Shown: in pieces, positions 26,773 to 35,476 of the stretch
Position numbering within the stretch: the first letter of the stretch is position 1
Layout of the letters: every line of letters starts with the position of its first letter
DNA from: Streptococcus oralis
GTDB taxonomy: Bacteria > Bacillota > Bacilli > Lactobacillales > Streptococcaceae
NCBI RefSeq assembly: GCF_021497885.1
Contig: NZ_CP046523.1
Location: forward strand, 1,593,501-1,657,500
Length of the DNA stretch: 64,000 nt
Direction of reading: 5' to 3'
Position numbers and translations under genes: made by a program
Notes under the pieces: generated by a model
The model's database searches: none
Told to the model about the DNA's origin: nothing
What the model saw: the letters and a program-made list of their open reading frames with translations, nothing else

Positions 26773-28464
26773 CTATTTCCTTTTCTTACCGCGTGGTCTC
26801 TGTGTGAAGTATAACACAGTTCCAGAAATAATCATTAGAATAATTGTATAAACGAATACAAGAGCTTGTGCGTTAGATGTTGCTGTTTCATCACCTGCAG
26901 AACGAATCGTAATACCTAATGGTTGAGCCAATGGATGATAAAGGAATACAGATAAATCGAAATCGGTCAATAAAGAGTTAAAGTTCAGTGCGATAACAGA
27001 GAGAACAACCGGCAAGATGAAAGGAATAATAACCTTCATCATTGTGTAAAATGGTGAAGCCCCCATACTTCTAGCAGCATCCTCCATCTCATCATCAACA
27101 CTAAATAAGATTGCACGTACCATTCTATAAGAGAATGGAATTTTTACAACAATATAAGCGATTAGCAAAATTACTAAACTACCAACTAGAATCTGGTTAA
27201 AGACTAAAAGTTGAGGTTGGTTGAAAGTGAATAATAAACTAACTGCTAGAAGTGTACTTGGTAATAGCCAAGGAAGAAGAGCTCCGTATTCGAACAAGAA
27301 ATCAAATCGAGCTTTATGTTTACGAACTACTCGCGCAAACACAACAGCAAGAACTGTTGCAGTAGTTGCAGCAATAATAGAGTATATAAAGCTGACTAAG
27401 AATGGAGAGAACGCAGCACTATTACTAAAGAATAACTTATAATTATCTAAAGTAAAGTTTGATAATGATAAGTTTCCTGTCTGTATTGCAACTGGGTCAG
27501 TAAATGAATACAATACAATGAAAATCAATGGTAACATGAAAACAGTGAACAAAGCATAAGCAACCATATGTGCAATGATATTCCATGGTTTAGATGTGAT
27601 TTTTTGTTTTTTCAAAGGTGCTTTCGTTTTAGAAATAGAAATATAATTTCCGCCTTTTTCGATCTTGTTCATAATAGTAAGCAAAATCGTAGTGGCAACA
27701 CCCAAAATAATTGCTAGAAAGGCGGCTAAGTCACGAGAATTTCCCATTCCAGCAAATGTTATGATCATTGGGTTAATAGTTTGGAATTCTTTCCCACCAA
27801 CAATCATAGGTGCTGCTACTGCTGATAACCCACTTAGAAAAACCATAATTGTCAGAGCGAATAAAGTAGGAATAAGAGTTGGCAATACTACTTTTCTAAA
27901 CACTGTAAATGGTTTTGCACCCATATTACGTGCAGCTTCAATAGTATGATAGTCTACACTACGAATTGTATTAGTTAGGAATAAGGTGTGATTAGCAGTA
28001 CCAGAAAATGTCATAATAAATAGAACTGCACCATAACCAATAAACCAGTTAGGATCTAAAGATGGAATAATACCTTGTAAAAATTTGGTAATCATTCCAT
28101 ATGGTCCATAAACGAATTTATAACCAGTAGCCAAAACTACTCCACCGTAGATTAGTGACGTCATGTATCCTAGTTTTAATATTTTAGCTCCTTTAATATC
28201 AAAATATTCTGTAAACAATACACAAAGTACACCAACAACATTAACAGTTATAATTAGTGAGAATGCTAACTTAAAACTGTTCATAATACTCTGAATCGCA
28301 CGTTGAGATTTAAGAGCTCGTTGTACGACATCAAGTGAAAACTCCCCACCTTTCACAAATACATTAACTACTAAATCAAAGTTTGGATAAATGATGAAAG
28401 TTACCAAGAACCAGATTAAGCCTAAACGAATGAGCCAATCTTTCCAATTTAATTTATGACGCAT
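26773..28464 (-). CDS. ABC importer permease, fused two-domain (Fe3+/phosphonate/sugar-phosphate type)
   Basis: The 563-residue protein has about 12 membrane helices in two BPD_transp_1 halves. Each half has an EAA coupling loop: [20 protein letters not shown] in the first and [20 protein letters not shown] in the second. A single fused permease is typical of FbpB/AfuB and 2-aminoethylphosphonate-type importers. It follows the ATPase gene by 11 bases. Substrate cannot be read from the permease; the neighbours (2H phosphoesterase, PhoU, GalT) suggest a phosphorylated sugar or other organophosphate. Confidence 0.9.
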   Translation of the reverse strand: MRHKLNWKDWLIRLGLIWFLVTFIIYPNFDLVVNVFVKGGEFSLDVVQRALKSQRAIQSIMNSFKLAFSLIITVNVVGVLCVLFTEYFDIKGAKILKLGYMTSLIYGGVVLATGYKFVYGPYGMITKFLQGIIPSLDPNWFIGYGAVLFIMTFSGTANHTLFLTNTIRSVDYHTIEAARNMGAKPFTVFRKVVLPTLIPTLFALTIMVFLSGLSAVAAPMIVGGKEFQTINPMIITFAGMGNSRDLAAFLAIILGVATTILLTIMNKIEKGGNYISISKTKAPLKKQKITSKPWNIIAHMVAYALFTVFMLPLIFIVLYSFTDPVAIQTGNLSLSNFTLDNYKLFFSNSAAFSPFLVSFIYSIIAATTATVLAVVFARVVRKHKARFDFLFEYGALLPWLLPSTLLAVSLLFTFNQPQLLVFNQILVGSLVILLIAYIVVKIPFSYRMVRAILFSVDDEMEDAARSMGASPFYTMMKVIIPFILPVVLSVIALNFNSLLTDFDLSVFLYHPLAQPLGITIRSAGDETATSNAQALVFVYTIILMIISGTVLYFTQRPRGKKRK

Positions 28465-28475
28465 ACTGCACCTCC

Positions 28476-29486
28476 TTAAAATTGCAGAACGTCTGATGGT
28501 GTGATAAATAATTCCACACTTTCTCCGACAGATCTAATAGCTGACTGACTATCGATACTTGTTACATTAAGAATTTGATTTTCAGATACCTGAACAGTAT
28601 AGTGAATTGTAACTCCTGAAAATTCCACATCAATAATTGAACCTTTTAAGACAAAATCCTGATCCGTTTCACGTTTGAAGCGAACTTTTTCTAAACGAAT
28701 GTAACCTTTTTTATCTTCCAAAAGAACATGAGCATTATTTAGAAGAATTCCGTGAACAGTTTCATCTGTAAGTACGTTAATGTCTCCAATGAAATCACAT
28801 ACAAATTCTGTTTGAGAATTATGATAAATTTCTACTGGTGTTCCCACTTGTTCAATAAAACCATTATTAAAAACAGCAATCCTATCAGATAGCGTTAACG
28901 CTTCCTCTTGGTCATGTGTAACATATAGAGTCGTAATTCCCAATTCTTTTTGAAGACGTTTCAACTCTTTTCTCAAATCCACACGTAATTTTGCATCTAG
29001 GTTTGACAAGGGTTCATCCAAACATAGGATTTTAGGTTCCAGAACAAGAGCACGAGCTAAAGCTACACGCTGCTGTTGTCCTCCAGATAATTCTGAAACG
29101 TTACGTTGCAATTGTTGATCTGAAATCTTAATTTTAGCAGCCACTGCAGAAACCTTGGCTTTAATAACATCTGGAGCAACTTTTTTAACCTTTAGACCGA
29201 ATGCAATATTATCAAAAACTGTCATTGTTGGAAATAGTGCGTAAGATTGGAATACGATCCCGATTCCACGTTTTTCTGGCTCCATATGAGTAACATCTTT
29301 CCCATTAACCTCAATGCTTCCAGATGAAGGGTCTAAAAAACCTACCAAAGCTCTCAAAGTTGTTGATTTACCGCATCCAGATGGTCCAAGGAAGGTAAAG
29401 AATTCTCCTTCCTTAATATCTAAATTTAGATTATCAATCGCGATAAAATCACCGTATTTAATTTGAATGTTATCAAATTTAATCAT
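28476..29486 (-). CDS. ABC importer ATP-binding protein
   Basis: The 336-residue protein has Walker [10 protein letters not shown] near residue 36, Q-loop VFQSYALFP, signature LSGGQQQR and Walker [13 protein letters not shown], then the H-loop [13 protein letters not shown]-terminal regulatory (TOBE-like) region spans about 240-336. This matches the FbpC/PotA/PhnT group of importers. It lies between the binding-protein and permease genes and would energise their transport. Confidence 0.93.
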   Translation of the reverse strand: MIKFDNIQIKYGDFIAIDNLNLDIKEGEFFTFLGPSGCGKSTTLRALVGFLDPSSGSIEVNGKDVTHMEPEKRGIGIVFQSYALFPTMTVFDNIAFGLKVKKVAPDVIKAKVSAVAAKIKISDQQLQRNVSELSGGQQQRVALARALVLEPKILCLDEPLSNLDAKLRVDLRKELKRLQKELGITTLYVTHDQEEALTLSDRIAVFNNGFIEQVGTPVEIYHNSQTEFVCDFIGDINVLTDETVHGILLNNAHVLLEDKKGYIRLEKVRFKRETDQDFVLKGSIIDVEFSGVTIHYTVQVSENQILNVTSIDSQSAIRSVGESVELFITPSDVLQF

Positions 29487-29589
29487 ATTACTAACTTCCT
29501 TTACTTATAAATGAAAAGTCTCTCTTAATTTCTCATGTAGGTTTAGAAACTTTAGAGAGACCTGGAATTTTAAAATTTACACTTATGTC

Positions 29590-30669
29590 CTATTTTACAT
29601 ATTCTAGTTCAGCTTTTTCAACCCATTCATCCAAATGTTTTCCAACAGCTTCCCAATCAATACTTTGCGGTTTCACTTGATCAACAAATTTCTTAGTAGC
29701 TTCTGGTAACTCTTTCACTGCCTCAGTATTTGCAGGAATAGAACCAAAGTTTTTGCTGTACTCTACTTGAATTTCTGTTTGACCAAACCAATCAATAAAT
29801 TCTTTAGCTAAAGCTTGTTTCTTACTAGTATTCAAAATCATTGTTTGTTCAGTTACAAACGGGACACCAATTTCAGGAGACATTACTTTAAATACAACAT
29901 TTTGTTCTTTCTGTCCAACTAATGCACCAGAACCCCACATCATACCGTACTGGATTGGGTCATCCTTATCTAACATTTTAACAATTGAACTTTCACCCTT
30001 TTGAAGAGTGTACGCATTTTCCAAATATTCTTTAGCTGCTTGCCAACCTTTTTCAGAAACGCCTAATTCTCCTTTATCATCGAGATAGCGAACAAGGATA
30101 CTTGCCAAGATCGCACGCCCTGTTCCCCCTGAAAGTCCAGAAATTGAATATTTACCTTTATATTTGCTGCCTAACTCAGTCCAATCTTTAGGCATTTCAG
30201 TAACATCAGGAGCACCAATCAAGACCAATGGCTGAACAATTACAGGATTGTAGTAGTTATCTTTATCTGATAGAGATTGGTCAATTTTATCTAACCATTT
30301 AGGTTTGTACTGTACCAATAATTTTTGATCTCTAATTTTATTTGAATCAACAGCTCCAATACCAAATACCATATCAGCTACTGCATTATTTTTTTCAGCA
30401 ATAACACGATCGGCCAACTGAGCACCTGGAATGTCAACCATTTTAATATTGAAACCAGCTTCTTTAGCCTTAGCAGTTAACCAATCCCCACGTCCGTTTG
30501 AAACAGAGTTAGAATAAATTACTAATTCTTGGCTCTTGTCAGCTTTTTCTTCTGATTGAGGTGTATCGCTCGAAGAATTTGATGAATTAGTTGAACCACC
30601 TGAACATGCTGCCAATGTTGTAACCGCAACCCCTGCAGCTAAAAACGATAATAATTTAGATTTTTTCAT
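29590..30669 (-). CDS. ABC importer substrate-binding lipoprotein
   Basis: The 359-residue protein has a lipoprotein signal (LAAC lipobox, lipidated Cys22) followed by a Ser/Asn-rich linker. The mature part is a two-lobe family-1/6 binding protein: ELVIYSNSVSNG at the start, SGLSGGTGRAILAS at the hinge and YSKNFGSIPAN near the end. The group includes binders of Fe3+, 2-aminoethylphosphonate and, in AfuA, hexose phosphates. Tyr ligands for iron are not obvious. It is 37 bases after the 2H phosphoesterase gene and is probably in that operon. A hairpin-free 100-base gap separates it from the ATPase. Confidence 0.9.
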   Translation of the reverse strand: MKKSKLLSFLAAGVAVTTLAACSGGSTNSSNSSSDTPQSEEKADKSQELVIYSNSVSNGRGDWLTAKAKEAGFNIKMVDIPGAQLADRVIAEKNNAVADMVFGIGAVDSNKIRDQKLLVQYKPKWLDKIDQSLSDKDNYYNPVIVQPLVLIGAPDVTEMPKDWTELGSKYKGKYSISGLSGGTGRAILASILVRYLDDKGELGVSEKGWQAAKEYLENAYTLQKGESSIVKMLDKDDPIQYGMMWGSGALVGQKEQNVVFKVMSPEIGVPFVTEQTMILNTSKKQALAKEFIDWFGQTEIQVEYSKNFGSIPANTEAVKELPEATKKFVDQVKPQSIDWEAVGKHLDEWVEKAELEYVK

Positions 30670-30706
30670 ATGAAATCTCCTTTTTATTTTTAATTATAAT
30701 TTTATT

Positions 30707-31363
30707 TTAAAATTTTTCACAATATGGAACAAAACGTCTCATATCTTCAAATACTGTGTAATCGATACGATTTACTGTAATGACAGGAATCTTTTCAAGC
30801 AGAACTTCCGTTAATTCCTTTTTCACTTTAGTAAACTCTTCATTTTCTTCTTCAGTTAATGGAACTCGAAGATATCCAATTGAGATATGGAATTGATAGC
30901 GATCATGATTAGGGAATCGAACACCTGCTTTTTCAGAAACATATGTTCTAATTTCTTCTAATCGTTTAGCTGATTTCTCATCGGCTGGTTCTACTAAAAT
31001 GTTTTGATTTCCCATTTCAGTCACACGCATATGAATATCTTCGTTTAGCAATGGGAAAATTTCTAGTTGTTTTGCAAAGTAATCATGAATTTCTTGTAAT
31101 GGCGTATCCAATGGTAGATGGCTACTCCAAAATTCTGGCTCACGATTTTCATGGCAAAGCAATTCAATTACAGTCATATGAATAGAATCTCTTGGAGTTA
31201 ATGTGAATTTATCTATAAATGGTAACTCTCTATAGCGTGATTGAATGATATCAACAACTTCCATCAAATCTGAATTAGTATAAAGATTTGCTACAACTGT
31301 ATTCCCCGGGAAATGATTAAATTCCCCGTTCTCTTTGAACTTAATTTTTGTTAAGTTTTTCAT
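30707..31363 (-). CDS. 2H phosphoesterase-superfamily protein (DUF1868-like)
   Basis: The 218-residue protein carries the two HxT/S motifs that define 2H phosphoesterases: HMTV in the first half (about residue 73) and HISI in the second (about 168), in equivalent beta-strand settings. Such enzymes act on cyclic phosphodiesters, such as 2',3'-cyclic nucleotides or sugar 1,2-cyclic phosphates. I chose the ATG at 31363 (MKNLTKIKFKENG) because AAGAAGG precedes it. It has no signal peptide. As first gene of the importer operon it may open a cyclic phosphate brought in by the transporter. Confidence 0.8.
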   Translation of the reverse strand: MKNLTKIKFKENGEFNHFPGNTVVANLYTNSDLMEVVDIIQSRYRELPFIDKFTLTPRDSIHMTVIELLCHENREPEFWSSHLPLDTPLQEIHDYFAKQLEIFPLLNEDIHMRVTEMGNQNILVEPADEKSAKRLEEIRTYVSEKAGVRFPNHDRYQFHISIGYLRVPLTEEENEEFTKVKKELTEVLLEKIPVITVNRIDYTVFEDMRRFVPYCEKF

Positions 31364-31387
31364 AAAAAGACCTTCTTTTTTATTTTT

Positions 31388-31401
31388 TGACATCGGTGTC
31401 A
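31388..31401. promoter_or_regulatory. LacI-type operator of the 2H-ABC operon
   Basis: TGACA-TCGG-TGTCA is a perfect-arm palindrome with central CG. It lies between the promoter and the 2H phosphoesterase start codon, where a repressor would block transcription. The same arms and spacing occur at 37757-37774 upstream of the surface-protein operon. Confidence 0.8.
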
Positions 31402-31412
31402 TTCATGTTTAT

Positions 31413-31451
31413 ATTATACAATGTAATCGTTTACTTTGTCAAGCGCTTTCA
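31413..31451 (-). promoter_or_regulatory. Promoter with overlapping cre box for the 2H-ABC operon
   Basis: On the minus strand TTGACA (31437-31442) and TATAAT (31413-31418) are 18 bases apart. TGAAAGCGCTTGACA (31437-31451) is a strong cre and overlaps the -35. GTAAACGATTAC, a second LacI-family-like near-palindrome, fills the spacer (31423-31434). CcpA repression plus local LacI control is predicted. Confidence 0.85.
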
Positions 31452-31505
31452 TTGTTTTTTTTAATTTTTTTAATATATACATATTACAAGACTACTCGAA
31501 CTTTT

Positions 31506-32519
31506 TTATTTATTGTATCCATTAGGATTTTTTGATTGCCAATTCCATGTATCTCTACACATGTCTTCGACCGTTTTTGTAGTCTTCCAATTTAATTCCT
31601 TATACGCCTTATCCGCATTTGCATAACAAGTCGCAACGTCTCCTGATCGTCTTGGAACAATTTTATAAGGAATTGGAACCTTATTGACACTTTCAAATGT
31701 ATTTACAAGTTGTAATACACTTGTGCCTTCTCCTGAACCAAGGTTATAAATATAAACATCTGTTTTTTCAGATACTTTCTCTAAAGCTTTTATATGCCCT
31801 ATCGCTAAATCCACTACATGGATATAATCGCGAACACCAGTACCATCTACCGTATCATAATCATCTCCAAAAACACTTAGCTCTGGTCGCTTACCTACCG
31901 CTACTTGTGCAATAAAAGGCATTAAGTTGTTAGGAATTCCTGATGGATCTTCTCCAATCAACCCCGACTCATGAGCACCAATCGGATTGAAATAACGAAG
32001 CAACGCAATACTCCACTCTGAATCTGCTACATGAACATCTTTTAAAATTTGTTCAAGCATCACTTTTGTGTACCCATACGGATTCGTTGCACTTGTCGGC
32101 ATCGTCTCAATAAGGGGTGATTGATTGTGAATGCCGTATACAGTCGCACTCGATGAAAACACAATCTTTTTAACATTAAACTCTGACATCACTTCAACAA
32201 GAGCTAATGTGCTCATAATATTATTTTCGTAGTACATTACAGGCTTTTGCACGGATTCGCCGACAGCTTTGTATCCTGCAAAATGAATTGCAGCCTCAAT
32301 AGATTCTTGTTCAAAAACTTTTCTCAATCCTTGTTTATCACAAACATCTAATTCGTAAAACGCAGGACGTTGCCCTGTAATTGCTTCAATACGATCTAAT
32401 ACTAAAATGCTTGAGTTTGAAAGGTTGTCGACAATAACGACTTCCTTACCTAAATTTAGTAATTCTACTACGGTATGGCTACCAATATAACCAGCTCCGC
32501 CTGTTACCAATATTGCCAT
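31506..32519 (-). CDS. galE: UDP-glucose 4-epimerase GalE
   Basis: The 337-residue protein has the NAD-binding motif GGAGYIGSH at residues 7-15, Ser in SSSATVYG and the YGYTK catalytic Tyr/Lys pair near residue 148. The end matches GalE (CRDTWNWQSKNPNGY). It interconverts UDP-galactose and UDP-glucose. It follows galT by 12 bases. No galK lies in the window. A second galE is probably present in the core genome, so this copy is likely dedicated to the element's pathway. Confidence 0.95.
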   Translation of the reverse strand: MAILVTGGAGYIGSHTVVELLNLGKEVVIVDNLSNSSILVLDRIEAITGQRPAFYELDVCDKQGLRKVFEQESIEAAIHFAGYKAVGESVQKPVMYYENNIMSTLALVEVMSEFNVKKIVFSSSATVYGIHNQSPLIETMPTSATNPYGYTKVMLEQILKDVHVADSEWSIALLRYFNPIGAHESGLIGEDPSGIPNNLMPFIAQVAVGKRPELSVFGDDYDTVDGTGVRDYIHVVDLAIGHIKALEKVSEKTDVYIYNLGSGEGTSVLQLVNTFESVNKVPIPYKIVPRRSGDVATCYANADKAYKELNWKTTKTVEDMCRDTWNWQSKNPNGYNK

Positions 32520-32531
32520 TTTTACTTCCTC

Positions 32532-34007
32532 CTAATTAATTCCAACCGATTTAACAAATCTCATAAATGCTTCATGTCCGGTTTGAGTATTCTTATAAAC
32601 ACCTGCATCTTCGAGAACTCTCGCAAATACTTGCCCTACTTCATGTTGAACAACGCTATGAGCCTCCTCCTCTTTAAGTCCAGGATATTTTTCTTTCAAT
32701 TGAACGGCCCATTCTAAATGATAATCAGCAATTGCGTTATCTTTTCCTAAAAGATATTTCTCAACTTCTTCTAACTCTGTTTTCAAACGAGGTGGTAAAA
32801 TCGCAAGTCCCATCACTTCGATTAACCCAATATTTTCCTTTTTAATATGTTGTACATCTTGATGAGGGTGGTAAACACCATCTGGGTATTGTTTAGTAGT
32901 ATGGTTATCTCTCAGAACAATATCCAATTCATATCTTCCATCCACTTTACGAGCAATAGGAGTCACCGTATGGTGTGGAATATCTTCAGACTTAGCAATG
33001 ATGTCTACTTCTAAATCTGAATATTCTCTCCAGATATTTAGGATTTTAGTAGCTAATTCTACCAAACGATTTTTATTTTCACCTTGTAGCCTAATCACTG
33101 ACATCGGCCATTTTACAATACCTGCTTTAACATCCTCAAAGTCTTTAAAAAGAAATTCTCTCTCAAATTTTGCTTTTTCCATTGGGAAAATATGTTTTCC
33201 TCCCTGGTAGTGATTATGACTAAGAATAGAACCTCCTGAGATAGGAAGATCAGAATTTGAACCAGCAAAATACCCTGGTAAAATATCAACAATCTCCAAT
33301 AATTGTTCAAATGTTTTGGACGTAATAGCCATTGGTACATGTTGACTATTCAAGAATATCGCATGCTCATTAAAATATGAGTATGGGGAATACTGGAAAC
33401 CCCATACTTCGTCTCCCAGTTCCAACCGAATAATTCTATGATTTGCACGTGCTGGATAATTTATTCTCCCCTGATAACCTTCATTTTCCATACAAAGTAA
33501 ACATTTTGGATAATTAGATGACTTTACCAATTTCTCTGCCGCGATTGTTTTCGGATCTTTTTCCGGTTTTGATAAATTGATTGTAATTTCAAGTGAACCA
33601 TAATTAGTTTCAGTATGAAAAGCTATATTTTTAGCGATAGCTGACAATTTAATATAGTCGCTATCTTTACTTAACTGATAGAACTCTTCAACTGCTTCCT
33701 GTGGCGAAACATCATATGAACTCCAAAAAATATCATTAAGGCGACTTGGTAATGGAACGATAAAATTCATCAGCTCTGCACCTAAACATTCCTTTGCCTC
33801 AGCTAAATCAGCAATTTTACCATTCTTTAAAGCTATTTCTACTAAATTGTCTTTTAATTTTTTAAGATCACTCTCATTTGAAATCTTATCAGTTCCTTCT
33901 TCACCGATTAAAGCCAATATTCTATTTTTTATATATATTTGGTCCATCGATTTATAAATTCCATATTCAATAATTTTATTAGCAAAATTATCTACTATTG
34001 TCTGCAT
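32532..34007 (-). CDS. galT: Galactose-1-phosphate uridylyltransferase, Firmicute class
   Basis: The 491-residue protein is the long class-II GalT of Firmicutes, unrelated in layout to the short HPH-type enzyme apart from the active-site fold. Signature segments are [33 protein letters not shown] and [14 protein letters not shown]. It transfers UMP from UDP-glucose to galactose-1-phosphate. It follows the PhoU-like gene by 16 bases. Presence of GalT and GalE without galactokinase suggests that galactose-1-phosphate is supplied already phosphorylated, or that chromosomal GalK is used. Confidence 0.94.
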   Translation of the reverse strand: MQTIVDNFANKIIEYGIYKSMDQIYIKNRILALIGEEGTDKISNESDLKKLKDNLVEIALKNGKIADLAEAKECLGAELMNFIVPLPSRLNDIFWSSYDVSPQEAVEEFYQLSKDSDYIKLSAIAKNIAFHTETNYGSLEITINLSKPEKDPKTIAAEKLVKSSNYPKCLLCMENEGYQGRINYPARANHRIIRLELGDEVWGFQYSPYSYFNEHAIFLNSQHVPMAITSKTFEQLLEIVDILPGYFAGSNSDLPISGGSILSHNHYQGGKHIFPMEKAKFEREFLFKDFEDVKAGIVKWPMSVIRLQGENKNRLVELATKILNIWREYSDLEVDIIAKSEDIPHHTVTPIARKVDGRYELDIVLRDNHTTKQYPDGVYHPHQDVQHIKKENIGLIEVMGLAILPPRLKTELEEVEKYLLGKDNAIADYHLEWAVQLKEKYPGLKEEEAHSVVQHEVGQVFARVLEDAGVYKNTQTGHEAFMRFVKSVGIN

Positions 34008-34023
34008 ATATACTCCTCTTTAA

Positions 34024-34662
34024 CTATAATACTCCAATTTCCTGATAATCTAACCATTTATAAATAGATTGTGTTGTATGGGATATCTTATCAAGAATAT
34101 TAATAACTTCTAAAAATACAATAGCTTCATCAACATTTGAGAATTCAATAAGAAAGTTCTCTACTACTTTGTCTCCTAGTTTTTGACATAGACCAGATAT
34201 CAACTTACATTTTTTATTATAGTCATATACGTCAGGTTCATAGTTTCTATTCTTATACCATGTTAGAGTTTTCTTTAAGTGATCCCCTATAATAAAATGT
34301 ATTTTTAGCATTTCATAAAATAATGGTCCCCATTCATGCATTGTATGAATATTTTTTAAATTCTTAACTATTTCAATGATTCGATCACCAATACGTTCAA
34401 TATCTGTGGATAATTTTACTATAGTTATAATTCTTCTCAAATCAACAGAAACAGGATGTTGTAAACAGATGAGTTCAATACCTTTCATATCTATTGTAAC
34501 AACTGCTTCATTAATAACTAAATCATTATCTATAATACTTTGTTTTTGAACTTCGGTTAAGTCATCAAATATAATTTCATATTTTTTTATTATAGAAATC
34601 CATATATCTTCTAGATTATTAGACAACTCAATAATTTCATTGTCAAAATGCTTTCTCAACAT
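34024..34662 (-). CDS. PhoU-like protein
   Basis: The 212-residue all-helical protein has the PhoU signature PVSVDLRRIITIVKLSTDIERIGDR at about residues 70-94, including the metal-binding E/D-x-x-x-D pattern. A second, weaker PhoU repeat fills the C-terminal half. PhoU proteins link phosphate transport to phosphate signalling, normally next to pst genes. Here it sits between a PP2C-like phosphatase and galT with no Pst transporter. It may regulate the element-encoded importer or MgtC. That link is inferred from neighbours only. Confidence 0.85.
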   Translation of the reverse strand: MLRKHFDNEIIELSNNLEDIWISIIKKYEIIFDDLTEVQKQSIIDNDLVINEAVVTIDMKGIELICLQHPVSVDLRRIITIVKLSTDIERIGDRIIEIVKNLKNIHTMHEWGPLFYEMLKIHFIIGDHLKKTLTWYKNRNYEPDVYDYNKKCKLISGLCQKLGDKVVENFLIEFSNVDEAIVFLEVINILDKISHTTQSIYKWLDYQEIGVL

Positions 34663-34686
34663 TATCTAACCTCAATAATCAATTGC

Positions 34687-34738
34687 ACTATAAAGAACTC
34701 GTATAGATAACTGTCTTTATAGTTCATCATATGATGAA
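34687..34738 (-). promoter_or_regulatory. Intercistronic hairpin and palindrome between PP2C and PhoU genes
   Basis: ACTATAAAGA and TCTTTATAGT form a ten-base-pair stem (34687-34723), and TTCATCATATGATGAA (34723-34738) is a perfect 16-base palindrome directly next to it. No T-run follows, so this is more likely an mRNA processing or stability element, or an operator, than a terminator. Confidence 0.45.
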
Positions 34739-34744
34739 ATTATT

Positions 34745-35476
34745 TTAAACATCAATTATCAAAATACTTGCATCATCTTTTTTACCATAAATAGGATCAA
34801 TATTTGTAGATTCTTTTCTCATTTCAATTAACTCTCCAAAATTGTAGCCTGAATTTTGAGTATAAAAATCGTAAAAACCATCAGTCATTAAAACAATATG
34901 ATTACTAGTTACTTCCAAACTACCATTGATAACATGATTTATACTACTTTTGTCTAGTGAACCTATCCAATATCCATCTGGTTTATTAGCTAGCTTCCTA
35001 ATATTTTGTAATATAGTCTTTTTATCAGCTTCATCATTAGATTTGATTGTAAATTTTCCTTGCTCAAAAAGACAATCTACTCTATGATCTGTAATCACTT
35101 GATTGTTGACTATCATAACACAATCGCCAATCATTATGTATTCTAATTTTAAACCAGATAATTTCGCAAAAATAAAGGCAAAAGTTGGTAACTGGTAATA
35201 ATCATCAAACTCACACTTATCTATCTCTATTATTTTTCTAACGTCATCTAAAGCAAGCTCGAAAATTTTCTTCAATGATAAAGAATCGTTACAATACTGC
35301 TTGAGACACTCAGAAATAAGATGAGATACTTCCGAAACTGAATAACCTATAGAATCTTTTGAATTAAATAAATCTGTTGCTCCATCTATAATCCAGAAAT
35401 ATTGATTTTTGTAATCTACGCTATCTTCGTTCTCTTTAGCACTACCTTGTATTGAGCAAATTCTATCTATCTTCAT
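34745..35476 (-). CDS. PP2C (PPM)-type phosphatase-like protein
   Basis: The 243-residue protein has PPM metal-binding motifs in order: KENEDSVDY near the start, WIIDGATDLF, YIMIGDCVMI, LMTDGFYDFY and KKDDASILII at the end. The conserved Asp residues are present, so it should be an active metal-dependent phosphatase. It is cytoplasmic. Its first 14 bases overlap the end of the surface-protein gene. Whether it acts on proteins or on a small phosphorylated substrate is not shown. Confidence 0.82.
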   Translation of the reverse strand: MKIDRICSIQGSAKENEDSVDYKNQYFWIIDGATDLFNSKDSIGYSVSEVSHLISECLKQYCNDSLSLKKIFELALDDVRKIIEIDKCEFDDYYQLPTFAFIFAKLSGLKLEYIMIGDCVMIVNNQVITDHRVDCLFEQGKFTIKSNDEADKKTILQNIRKLANKPDGYWIGSLDKSSINHVINGSLEVTSNHIVLMTDGFYDFYTQNSGYNFGELIEMRKESTNIDPIYGKKDDASILIIDV

